Of a DNA stretch of 37,228 nucleotides, positions 8,594 through 16,677 are shown piece after piece; the first letter of the stretch is position 1, and every line of letters starts with the position of its first letter. The notes below the pieces were generated by a model that was given only the letters and a program-made list of their open reading frames with translations, did not search any database and was not told where the DNA came from. The stretch is taken from contig QCSL01000020.1 of the NCBI GenBank assembly GCA_003209165.1, positions 1 through 37,228 on the forward strand, given 5' to 3'. The stretch is from Synechococcus sp. AG-670-B23 (GTDB lineage: Bacteria > Cyanobacteriota > Cyanobacteriia > PCC-6307 > Cyanobiaceae). Position numbers and translations under genes: made by a program.

Positions 8594-8767
8594 ATGTCTG
8601 TTCACCAGGGTGACTGCGTCAATCTCTACAGTGATAACGACACCTATCAAGTGATCGGCGTGGATGGAGAGCACAAAAGGTGCTGGGTTCGCCGCTGGCC
8701 ATTGCAGAGCAACGAAGGGTCACCGGTGTTCGAAATCTCTTTGGAGAGGATTCGCCAGGTCGGATAA
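8594..8767 (+). CDS. Small conserved-looking protein of unknown function
   Basis: This 57-residue protein starts MSVHQGDCVNLYSDNDTY. The start is supported by a strong purine-rich ribosome site (GAGGAGGGGG) about 10 bases upstream. An in-frame ATG at 8531 would lengthen it but lacks such a site. The sequence is strand-rich, alternating hydrophobic and charged residues (YQVIGVDGEHKRCWVRRWPL, then VFEISLERIRQV), and resembles small SH3-like or KOW-like barrels, though that is impressionistic. It lies 11 bp before the ABC binding protein gene. I do not recognise its family. Confidence 0.7.
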   Translation: MSVHQGDCVNLYSDNDTYQVIGVDGEHKRCWVRRWPLQSNEGSPVFEISLERIRQVG

Positions 8768-8778
8768 CTCGCTGTTAA

Positions 8779-10416
8779 ATGGGCCGAGCTATTGATGTTT
8801 TAGGCCCGTTGAAGCGCATCAATCGCCCCACGAGATGGACGTGCGGTGGCGTGGTCATGGCTCTTTCTCTGGCCTTAACCCAGATGGGGTGTCAGGCACC
8901 GCCCCCCACCAGCCGCATCACGGTTGCCTCAGCGGGACGGATCAGCTCCCTGGATCCAGCCCAAGCCAGCACCCTCAGTGCCACACAGCTCATCAGCGCC
9001 CTGGGCGATCCGCTCTATCGCCTCAAGCGTGATGGCTCCCTGGAACCTCGGCTGGCGGCATCAGCTCCCGTTCTGAGTCATGCCGGCCGCACCGTCACGA
9101 TTCCACTGCGCACAGATGTGCGTTTTCACGATGGAACGCCTTTCAACGCCGCAGCCATGGCCTTCAGCCTGCGGCGCTTCCTCAACATCGGAACCCTCAG
9201 CTATGTGGTTGGCGATCGCATCGCATCGGTGGAGGAAGCCGACACCCACACTCTGCGGCTGCGCCTCAGTCGCCCCTCCACATCCCTGCAGGGCTTGCTG
9301 ACCTCGATCAACCTCACCCCTATTTCACCAAAGGCCTACAGCAGCCACCAAAACCGTTTTCTGCACGACCGCTTTGTTGGAACAGGCCCTTACAAGCTGA
9401 TCCGCTTCAGCGAACATCAGCAACGGCTGGAGCCCTTTGCCCAGTATTGGGGAGACGCACCGCGTAACAACGGCCTGGATCTGATCACACTGAGCAACTC
9501 CACGGCGCTGTACGGGGCTTTGCGCAGTGGCGAGGTGGATCTGCTCCTCTCCGCCTCCATCGACGAAGACCAGCGTCGCACCCTGCATGAACGCGCGATC
9601 GCAGGAGATCTGCACGAGTCTGTAGGTCCAGCGATGGAGATCGGCTACATCACCCTGCTGAGCAGCCAGGAACCGTTCCAGGACCCCAAGCTCAGACGCG
9701 CCCTGGCCGTCAGCCTCAACCGAATGGAGATCAGTGAACGGGTGAGCTACGGACTACGCCGTCCGCTGCGGGCGCTTGTGCCCCCCAGTCTTACCGGCGG
9801 AGCCCTCGCTCCATGGCCCGAACACAACCCCGAGCAGGCCCGCGAGCTGCTCAAGGCAGCTGGCTACTGCAACGGCAGTCCCCTCCGCTTTCCGCTCACC
9901 TTCCGCTCCAATGTGCCTGCCGACAAACTGCTGGCCCTCACCTGGCAGGCCCAGGTGCAACGGGACCTCTCCGACTGCCTGGTGTTGGATCTGGATGGTG
10001 TTGAGTCCACAACCATCTACCGCCAGCTCGGGGAGGGTGCCTTCAAAGCCGTGATGCTTGATTGGCGAGGCAGTTACCCCGATCCGCAGGCATATTTGAC
10101 ACCGCTATTGAGCTGCACCTCGGAGAAGGGCGACACCTGCGTTGATGGAGAAGCAGCGATCAGCGGCAGCTTCTGGAGTGCCCCAGGTTTGCAGAGCGCC
10201 CTCCTGGAATCCGACACCCTGAGGGGGGACGCCCGCCGAACCGCCCTGAATCGCGTGGACCATCTCTCCGCCCAAGGTGCCGCCTACATCCCCGTCTGGC
10301 TGGATTCGCCCCGGGCCTGGGCCCAACTACACCTCAGCCCACCACAATTTGACGGCAGTGGTCAGTTGATGCTCGCCGAGCTGGAGCGCCGCTTCGAAGA
10401 AGTGACAAGCAACTGA
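8779..10416 (+). CDS. ABC transporter substrate-binding lipoprotein, peptide/nickel (family 5) type
   Basis: The 545-residue product has an N-terminal signal ending in a lipobox (LTQMGC) at about residue 38. A family 5 extracellular binding domain follows: SSLDPAQASTLSATQ, LRTDVRFHDGTPFNAAAMAFSLRRF, and GTGPYKLIRF are characteristic of DppA/OppA-type proteins. It would be a periplasmic binding protein tethered to the inner membrane that delivers peptides or a similar solute to the permease encoded next. Its stop overlaps the permease ATG by one base. Substrate cannot be told from the sequence. Confidence 0.9.
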   Translation: MGRAIDVLGPLKRINRPTRWTCGGVVMALSLALTQMGCQAPPPTSRITVASAGRISSLDPAQASTLSATQLISALGDPLYRLKRDGSLEPRLAASAPVLSHAGRTVTIPLRTDVRFHDGTPFNAAAMAFSLRRFLNIGTLSYVVGDRIASVEEADTHTLRLRLSRPSTSLQGLLTSINLTPISPKAYSSHQNRFLHDRFVGTGPYKLIRFSEHQQRLEPFAQYWGDAPRNNGLDLITLSNSTALYGALRSGEVDLLLSASIDEDQRRTLHERAIAGDLHESVGPAMEIGYITLLSSQEPFQDPKLRRALAVSLNRMEISERVSYGLRRPLRALVPPSLTGGALAPWPEHNPEQARELLKAAGYCNGSPLRFPLTFRSNVPADKLLALTWQAQVQRDLSDCLVLDLDGVESTTIYRQLGEGAFKAVMLDWRGSYPDPQAYLTPLLSCTSEKGDTCVDGEAAISGSFWSAPGLQSALLESDTLRGDARRTALNRVDHLSAQGAAYIPVWLDSPRAWAQLHLSPPQFDGSGQLMLAELERRFEEVTSN

Positions 10417-11435
10417 TGGGACGCACCCAAGACCTCGCCCGCTACATCGCCACCCGCATTGCCCTAGCGCCACTGATGTTGTGGCTGATCGCCAGCCTGG
10501 TCTTCCTGTTACTACGCGTCGCCCCTGGGGATCCCGTGGATGCGGTGCTCGGCAGCCGGGCGCCCGCCGCCGCCAAAGCCGCCATGCGCACTCGGCTTGG
10601 CCTGGATCAGTCGTTGCTTGATCAGTACCTCAGCTATCTCAACGGTTTGATCCACGGAGATCTGGGGCAGGCCCTAATCAACCAGGAGCCTGTACGAACC
10701 ATTATTAGCAAAACCCTGCCCGCCAGCCTGGAACTGAGCGTCATTGCCCTAGTCGTGGCTGCTGTGGTCGGGCTGAGCATCGGCTTCAGCGGCATCGCCC
10801 GGCCCGAGGGAAAGATTGATCTGGGCGGTCGGCTTTACGGACTAGGCACCTATGCACTGCCGCCCTTCTGGGTGGCCATGCTGGTGCAGCTGGTTTTCGC
10901 CGTCAGCCTGGGCTGGCTGCCAGTGGGTGGACGATTCCCACCCAGCCTTCTCCCTCCCGAGGGAAGCGGATTCTTCCTTCTGGATAGTGCAGTACATAAC
11001 AATTGGGCTGCCTTCCGAGGCACCGTGCGTCACTTGATCTTGCCCGCAGGAACCCTGGCCCTGCTCCTCAGCGGCACCTTCACAACAGCCTTGCGTCTGA
11101 ACCTGCGACGCACCCTGCGCGGCGACTACGTGGAAGCGGCGCGCAGCCGCGGCCTAAGTGAGCGCCAGGTGGTCCTGCGCCACGGGCTGCCCAATGCTTT
11201 GTTGCCGGTGCTCACCATCGCTGGCATCACCGTGGCCTCCTTGATCGGTGGGGCCCTGCTGATCGAGGTCACCTTTTCCTGGCCAGGCATCGCCCTGCGG
11301 CTGCAGGAAGCCATCAACCAAAGGGACTACCCCGTCGTTCAAGGAATAGTGGTATTGATCGCCGCCTTGGTGGTGCTGGTGAGTGTTGCCGTTGACCTGC
11401 TGGTCGCCGCCCTCGATCCGAGGGTGCGCTACTAA
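10416..11435 (+). CDS. ABC transporter permease, DppB type
   Basis: This 339-residue integral membrane protein starts with the N-terminal helix typical of DppB/OppB (RYIATRIALAPLMLWLIASLVFLLLRVAPGDP). It carries the EAA loop that contacts the ATPase (YVEAARSRGLSERQVVLRHGLPNALLPVL) and about six membrane helices. It is coupled to the binding protein by a TGATG overlap. The usual second permease (DppC) and the ATPases (DppD/F) are not adjacent: the next gene is on the opposite strand and converges with a 4-bp overlap. The transporter must be completed by genes elsewhere or use a homodimeric permease. Confidence 0.92.
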   Translation: MGRTQDLARYIATRIALAPLMLWLIASLVFLLLRVAPGDPVDAVLGSRAPAAAKAAMRTRLGLDQSLLDQYLSYLNGLIHGDLGQALINQEPVRTIISKTLPASLELSVIALVVAAVVGLSIGFSGIARPEGKIDLGGRLYGLGTYALPPFWVAMLVQLVFAVSLGWLPVGGRFPPSLLPPEGSGFFLLDSAVHNNWAAFRGTVRHLILPAGTLALLLSGTFTTALRLNLRRTLRGDYVEAARSRGLSERQVVLRHGLPNALLPVLTIAGITVASLIGGALLIEVTFSWPGIALRLQEAINQRDYPVVQGIVVLIAALVVLVSVAVDLLVAALDPRVRY

Positions 11436-13003
11436 TCCATGAGCTGCAGGGCCTGACGACGGCCCAAGCGATGCCACCGCGTCTTGGAGCTGGCCTCCAT
11501 CAGGTGGACGGCCTCGTTGCGGGGGGGCTCGGAGCTCAGGGAATCGAGGAAATGGATGACCTCATGGGCAATCACCCGTTGAACGCTGAGTGGATTGACC
11601 CCCACCAACTCCTCTCCAAGCCGGAAGAGGTCGTCCCCCTCTGAGGCCTTCCCCTGGCCATCCACACGAATCGGCGAAAAGTGACTGGCCCCCTCAACCA
11701 CCACCACCCGACAGGCGGGATGCTCCGCCAATCCAGCCAAAAGACCCAGCTGCTCGTCTAACGGAGGAGTAATCAGATCGAGCGTCCCACCGACCATAAG
11801 CAGGGGAAGCGGCACCGCTTGACTGGAGCGGTGCGGCCAGATCAAACCGCCAAAGCTGTTGAGCCCCACCACCGCCCGAGCCGGCGGAGAAATCGCTTTG
11901 CCCTCGAGGACGCGGCCTGCCGCGAGTTCGCACTGAAGCAATTCCGAGAGGTTGGTAAGGGGCAGACCCGCGAGCGCTCCTTCACAGCGCTGCTCGATCC
12001 CGAGCACCAGCTCCGCCCCACTGGCCAAGAGAGCCGTTAAGGCACCCAGGGAATGCCCCATCAACACCACCTCGTCGCCGGGGATGTTCAACTCGCCCCG
12101 GCGTTGCGCGTCGAGCACCGCCGCAAGGTCTGCCAACCGCTGCTGGAGTGCTGCGACACCATCGAATGGTTGACTCCCCTCGAGCAAACCCTTAACGGCG
12201 GCGGCATCGCTGCCTGGATGCTCAAGCACCGCCACGGGCCAGCCAGCCTCCATCAGCGAACGAGCCAGCCAGTGGAAGTGGTTGGGGTCCCCTCCTAGCC
12301 CCGGCATCATTAAGACCCAGGTCGAATCCTCATGGGGCAATTGGGGGATCCAGCGTTCCACCCGCAGTGGACGAGAACGATGGTCCACCGCTAGCCTTGA
12401 CTGGAGGGGCACATCTGACGAGGGAGAACGCCCAGACCCCTTAAGTGACTGCAGGCGGGCCTCTTCTTGAGACAAGGCCCGCATCAAGTTTTGGTGTCGC
12501 TGCAATTCAAACCGCCAGCTATTGGCGGCAACCACCAGCGCATCCAGATCAAGAAGCAACTGCTGGGTGGGCAACGCTTCCAGCACATCGAGTGTCGAAA
12601 CAGTCTCCTGCTCTTCGAGCAACTGCTCCAGCGTTGGGAGCACCAGCAAGCGATTGATGCGCTTTCCGCCTTCCACGCGAATCAATCCCCCCAGCGCATC
12701 CAGAAGGGGTCCGGCCCCCCAGCTGCTGAGCAGCTGACGCCCAAGGCTGCGCCGGGAGAGAACCGGAGCCTTGAGGAGATGGATCAGACCCTCTCTGCTC
12801 TCAGGCGCGAGAAGACGCATCCAGGTGGACAACTCCGATCGCGAAAGCTGCGATGGATCACCGGTCGGTGAGCGCACAAAGTTTCCCAGCTCCTCAACCG
12901 AAACCGGAAGAACCACGCCGTCGATCTTGACCTCCACACGTTCTGTGGAGCCAACAGGCCACGATCCACACGTGCTGAGCAGCAGACTGCCCAACAAGCC
13001 CAT
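11432..13003 (-). CDS. DUF1400-type alpha/beta hydrolase, possible lipoprotein
   Basis: From ATG 13003 the product is 523 residues, beginning MGLLGSLLLSTC, a short hydrophobic signal with a lipobox-like LSTC. A helical N-terminal region of about 180 residues fits DUF1400, a cyanobacterial module that precedes hydrolase domains. The hydrolase part carries MMPGLGGDPNHFHWLARSL (oxyanion side), the nucleophile elbow GHSLG with Ser318, and a late GASHFSP that supplies the likely catalytic His. Substrate is unknown; related proteins are called lipase or esterase-like. A longer frame from GTG 13078 or ATG 13075 exists, but an AGGA site upstream of 13003 and the signal peptide favour the shorter form. 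Confidence 0.8.
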   Translation of the reverse strand: MGLLGSLLLSTCGSWPVGSTERVEVKIDGVVLPVSVEELGNFVRSPTGDPSQLSRSELSTWMRLLAPESREGLIHLLKAPVLSRRSLGRQLLSSWGAGPLLDALGGLIRVEGGKRINRLLVLPTLEQLLEEQETVSTLDVLEALPTQQLLLDLDALVVAANSWRFELQRHQNLMRALSQEEARLQSLKGSGRSPSSDVPLQSRLAVDHRSRPLRVERWIPQLPHEDSTWVLMMPGLGGDPNHFHWLARSLMEAGWPVAVLEHPGSDAAAVKGLLEGSQPFDGVAALQQRLADLAAVLDAQRRGELNIPGDEVVLMGHSLGALTALLASGAELVLGIEQRCEGALAGLPLTNLSELLQCELAAGRVLEGKAISPPARAVVGLNSFGGLIWPHRSSQAVPLPLLMVGGTLDLITPPLDEQLGLLAGLAEHPACRVVVVEGASHFSPIRVDGQGKASEGDDLFRLGEELVGVNPLSVQRVIAHEVIHFLDSLSSEPPRNEAVHLMEASSKTRWHRLGRRQALQLMD

Positions 13004-13131
13004 CGCGATGCATCGTCCTGTTAAGCGTCCGCGCAGCAACGCCTGACCCTCTGCGGTGGTGGAACCAGTTTCCATCACCTCTAAGAAATGTCACCCGACT
13101 GAGGTTCCTGGCGTCCATTGGTGCCGGCGGG

Positions 13132-14343
13132 GTGATGTTCATGACACCTTTGATCTTTCATGCGATCGACTTCTCAGCGCGTGAAGTTGGCAGCGGCCTG
13201 GCTGTCTCAGCCCTGATCGGCACTGTGGTGCGTCTTCTGAGCGGTGCACTTCTTGATCGCGGCATCCGCTGCTCTTGGCCTATCAGGGGCACCACCTTGT
13301 TGGCCATTGCGGCGGATCTGATCCTGCTCCAGGCCGAGAACTACAGCAGCTACCTGCTCGGACAACTGCTGCTGGGCTGTGCGGCTGGTCTGTACTGGCC
13401 TGCCATCGAATTGGCCGTTCCCTTGAGTTGCGGCAACCTGCCCTCCGGACGCGGCTACGCCCTGGTTCGAAGTGCTGATGCTCTCGGCATCGGCATTGGC
13501 ACGCTGATCGGAACCGCTGCTGCCACCTTGGGAAATTTGCGGACGGTGTACAGCATTGAGGCGGTGTGCATGGGCGTCGTTTTGGTGCTGATCAGCCTTT
13601 ATCCCCTCCAAGACGGTCCGTCCTATCGCAACCTCAGCAGCAACATTCAAGAGATGGGTGTTCAAAGCCCCAACTCTCGGCTGCCTTGGTTGCTTCCCCT
13701 GCTACCGGTGCTGATCATTAGTGTGGTGGTCACCGGAATCCTGGCCCTTCAACAAAGTGCGCTTCCCCTGGATCTGGTGCGCGGCGGGCTGTTTCGACCG
13801 GCCCTGAGCGAAAGCCACAGCAGTGCACTGATCGCCCTTCAGTTGACCTTGCTGGTAAGCCTGCAATGGCCGGTGGGCCGTTGGCTAGCGGAGCGTAACG
13901 TTGCCTTTGGCCTCGGCTTGAGCCTGGCGGGATTCAGTTTGGGCTGCGGCTTGATCGCCCTGTCCTCTCTGTTCGAAAGCGGAACAGCTCTGGTGCTGGC
14001 AGCTCTGCTACCGATGGCGTTCGCTCAGGCCGCATTCCTGCCCACAGCCACAGAAGCCGTTATCGAAGAGACTCCACCGGAACACCGTGGTTTGGCGATG
14101 GCGCTCTTTTCCCAGTGCTTCGCTATCAGCGCCATCGTGGCGCCCCTGGCTGGAGGAGCCTTGCTGGACCTACAGAACAACGGCCTTCTGCTCTGGTTGA
14201 TTGTTGGCGGAGCGTGCTTGGCTGCGCTTCCCACTCTCAACCACTTAAAACCGCGTTACGGCTTCGAGGGCTCGAATGCTTTGACTAGTCGTTCAAAGCA
14301 TGATCCTGAACCGATTAACACACTTACCACCAACTCAAGATAA
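13132..14343 (+). CDS. Major facilitator superfamily transporter
   Basis: The 403-residue frame from GTG 13132 holds about 11 membrane helices. It has the MFS loop 2-3 signature in the form GTVVRLLSGALLDRG and a second-half equivalent near QWPVGRWLAERN, placing it among drug-efflux-like MFS proteins of unknown substrate. Codons before 13132 in the same frame read like the start of helix 1 (LRNVTRLRFLASIGAGG), so the real start is probably upstream, yet no ATG, GTG or TTG is found there in frame. The true N-terminus could begin at a CTG (13051 or 13018) and would lie close to, or overlap, the divergent hydrolase gene. It ends where the AT-rich region begins. Confidence 0.85.
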   Translation: MMFMTPLIFHAIDFSAREVGSGLAVSALIGTVVRLLSGALLDRGIRCSWPIRGTTLLAIAADLILLQAENYSSYLLGQLLLGCAAGLYWPAIELAVPLSCGNLPSGRGYALVRSADALGIGIGTLIGTAAATLGNLRTVYSIEAVCMGVVLVLISLYPLQDGPSYRNLSSNIQEMGVQSPNSRLPWLLPLLPVLIISVVVTGILALQQSALPLDLVRGGLFRPALSESHSSALIALQLTLLVSLQWPVGRWLAERNVAFGLGLSLAGFSLGCGLIALSSLFESGTALVLAALLPMAFAQAAFLPTATEAVIEETPPEHRGLAMALFSQCFAISAIVAPLAGGALLDLQNNGLLLWLIVGGACLAALPTLNHLKPRYGFEGSNALTSRSKHDPEPINTLTTNSR

Positions 14344-14434
14344 GTTCGGAATCCAAACCACAAGATTGCCTGAAAAAGCAAACCCTCTACCAAAAAGAAA
14401 GCATTCCAATAAACACAAAACTAAATCATTCATC

Positions 14435-15004
14435 ATGACACTCTCGAACAAAAATATTATCATCATCGCCGGCCCATCGGCGTCCGGTAAATCCCATTTC
14501 ATCAAAAAGCTTCTAAGCGGAAGCTGTCAGACTCCACAGGAAAAACTGTTTAGAGATCTTAGCCTTCTGCCAAATCCAAACATTGGAAAACTTAATATTG
14601 AAAGGCTTTCTAATGAGAAAAAAGTCAGAAAAAGATCAAAAAAAATGAGGAGAGACGCCTTTGTTGTTCACTTTGATCTTACAAGCAGGCACCAACACCA
14701 ACGACGCCGCCAGCTTAAGGCAATTGCATCCCAGTGCAAAACATTAAAGGTTGTCACTCTTGAAGTGTCATTCAGCGCCTGGCAAATTCGCATGACTCAA
14801 AGAATCAAAAATGAATTCTATGGAATGCCATTGTCACAAGCTTTTTGGATCTACTCACTTTCGCTAATCAACAACAAATATGGCCGGAAATGCTTTAACT
14901 CCGTCTACCAAGAGTGGGACTCATTCCTTGATACAATCCCTACAGACGAAACACTTTTTTTGAATAGCGAAACCGGACAACTCCGCTCCAATCAAGCCAG
15001 ATAG
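14435..15004 (+). CDS. P-loop NTPase/kinase-like protein, tandem copy 1
   Basis: This 189-residue protein begins with a strand and Walker A loop IIIIAGPSASGKS, the glycine-rich form seen in small-molecule and nucleotide kinases. Further on are VVHFDLTSR (a possible Walker B or substrate-side segment), a KVVTLEV strand and a W-x2-RM-x2-RI helix that could supply lid arginines. I know no named family with this combination. The next gene encodes a clear paralogue sharing every one of these motifs. The DNA is AT-rich compared with the flanking core genes, and basic residues are abundant in the middle. The frame is open upstream to 14300, but that part overlaps the transporter gene, so I use ATG 14435. 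A kinase or ATPase activity is inference. Confidence 0.8.
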   Translation: MTLSNKNIIIIAGPSASGKSHFIKKLLSGSCQTPQEKLFRDLSLLPNPNIGKLNIERLSNEKKVRKRSKKMRRDAFVVHFDLTSRHQHQRRRQLKAIASQCKTLKVVTLEVSFSAWQIRMTQRIKNEFYGMPLSQAFWIYSLSLINNKYGRKCFNSVYQEWDSFLDTIPTDETLFLNSETGQLRSNQAR

Positions 15005-15086
15005 CACCTGCTCCTTTAAAAGCCTTTTAAACTTGCACAAAGAACATTGCTCAAGTACAGTCTGAACATTATTTAGGGGGAATTAA

Positions 15087-15671
15087 ATGAAAGAAATGAA
15101 CGGTAAAGAAGTCGTCATCATCGCTGGCCCATCAGCCTCTGGTAAGTCATACCTACTGAAACAGCTTTTGACCAAGAAGAAAAATAAATTCAAGGACAAA
15201 GTCTATCGCCAACTGGATATCGATCCAAGAAAGTCAAGGTCTTGCATAGCAATTGGAGCGCTAACAAAGCAAAAGACAAAAAATGAGCATTCTCGCAAAT
15301 TAAAGAAAGATCTGATATTTATTCACTTTGACATAACCAGTCGCCGCCAGAACAAGAAAAAGCGTCTGCTCTTATCAATAACAAAAGACTGCAAAAGCGT
15401 AAAAGTGCTGACAATTTATACAACCTTCGATATATGGAGGACTCGAATGCAAAAGCGCATAGAATCAAGTCCAAACAAAATACCCTTGAACAAGGCGGCA
15501 GAGATTTATAATCTATCCAGATATACATTCTTTTTCGCAAAAATTCGATACGACTTAGTATACAAACGATGGGGAGAATTTATTAAAAAAATCGACTTCA
15601 AAGACCAGCTAAATATAAAAAATGAAGAAATACCGTTTAAAGATAAACGACGAAAAATATCGGCTAAATAA
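15087..15671 (+). CDS. P-loop NTPase/kinase-like protein, tandem copy 2
   Basis: This 194-residue protein is the diverged twin of the preceding gene. It shares VVIIAGPSASGKS, IHFDITSRRQ, CKSVKVLTIY, W-x2-RM-x2-RI, IPL-x3-A-x2-IYNLS and a late RW-x2-F. A run of G residues followed by AATTAA gives a good ribosome site before ATG 15087. It is very lysine-rich and lies in AT-rich DNA. The N-terminal phosphate-binding loop is intact, so nucleotide binding is likely, but the second substrate is unknown. The 82-bp spacing and common strand suggest co-transcription with copy 1. The amino-acid identity looks moderate, so the duplication is not recent. Confidence 0.82.
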   Translation: MKEMNGKEVVIIAGPSASGKSYLLKQLLTKKKNKFKDKVYRQLDIDPRKSRSCIAIGALTKQKTKNEHSRKLKKDLIFIHFDITSRRQNKKKRLLLSITKDCKSVKVLTIYTTFDIWRTRMQKRIESSPNKIPLNKAAEIYNLSRYTFFFAKIRYDLVYKRWGEFIKKIDFKDQLNIKNEEIPFKDKRRKISAK

Positions 15672-15859
15672 CAATCGCATTTATACGTTGAACAGAAACT
15701 CCATACTATCAAGTCATAGCAACGTATCTCAGCGAAAAAACTACAGAAGACTTTCAGTAGACGTATAAGGCATTCAGACAGTAGACAAACCGTCAACAGA
15801 TTGCTGATGACATAAGCAGAATTTCTAACTAAAACTACGTCAAGGCAGCGTTTTCAGAA

Positions 15860-16213
15860 ATGAAAAGCCTCGCATTTGGACTCGCATCATCATTGCTTTT
15901 AAGCGCAACCGCCTCTGCTCAAGAGTTGAAAACATACAATCCATACTTTGATCCATCTAATCCAGGCACAGGCGTAGACTTAACGGAAGCGCTTAAGATT
16001 AATTACGCAAATTGTGTAATGAAACATATAGCAGGCAATCACGTGAATCAGGGAGGGACATTTGTAGATTCGGATGCAGTATTGTCCAATTGTACTTGCA
16101 TTGCATATGCAATTCAGAAAGGCAAATCGCAGGAACAATGCAACAACGCGTATGCAAACCCTCAACGTATTACCAGAGACAAAGCATTTGACGCTGGATT
16201 AACCAAATACTGA
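15860..16213 (+). CDS. Small secreted four-cysteine protein
   Basis: The 117-residue precursor has a clean signal peptide (MKSLAFGLASSLLLSATASA, cleavage before Q21). The mature part is about 97 residues with four cysteines at 52, 78, 80 and 94 (C-x25-C-x-C-x13-C), which could form two disulfides in the periplasm or outside the cell. The body seems helical, with a conserved-looking NCTCIAYAIQKGKSQEQC core. I do not recognise its family. It follows the P-loop pair on the same strand after 188 bp, in the same AT-rich composition, so it may belong to the same accessory region but not necessarily to one operon. Confidence 0.75.
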   Translation: MKSLAFGLASSLLLSATASAQELKTYNPYFDPSNPGTGVDLTEALKINYANCVMKHIAGNHVNQGGTFVDSDAVLSNCTCIAYAIQKGKSQEQCNNAYANPQRITRDKAFDAGLTKY

Positions 16214-16677
16214 ATCAGGATCGAATCAACTAGTCAAAGAACACAACAAAGAAGATCACACCTAAAACTCTCTAAGCCTCATTCCGTCCGTGTACATAGC
16301 AAGTCAGATGCCGAAAGGCAGTCAAAAAATTCGCGCAAAAGCAGTAAATGATTACCTAGAGGGATTGAAGTTCTGATATATACGTAAATAGGGCTCAGAG
16401 ATTTCTGCTGAAAACCTGCCTTCACCCACTGAGGGTATCCCTAAAACTCCAGAACGCTCTCAGGCTGGGGAGTCCATTCTTCTCGGCTATCTGTCTGACT
16501 GGAGCGGTCGGGGTGAACGGTACTCCCATAGTCTCCCCAAAAGCACCCGCGAAAATAGATTTTTTTATTTCATTAATCACTGGTTAATCACGCCTAAAGA
16601 ACATCCAATGCATGGGACTTATATCGCTGTAGCAGTTTTTTTAGGCAATGTACCAATCACATTCAAGCACAGTTTAT
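16214..16677. other. 464-bp gap with a GC-rich structured patch; no intact gene seen
   Basis: No convincing gene lies here. Most of it is AT-rich, but about 16420-16555 is distinctly richer in G and C. In that patch TGGGGAG (16466-16472) can pair with CTCCCCA (16533-16539), and an alternative pairing GGGAGT/ACTCCC (16468-16473 with 16522-16527) competes with it. On the minus strand one frame reads through about 16320-16555 with protein-like composition, broken by a TAG around 16444. The patch could be a structured RNA or the remnant of a gene. Confidence 0.4.
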
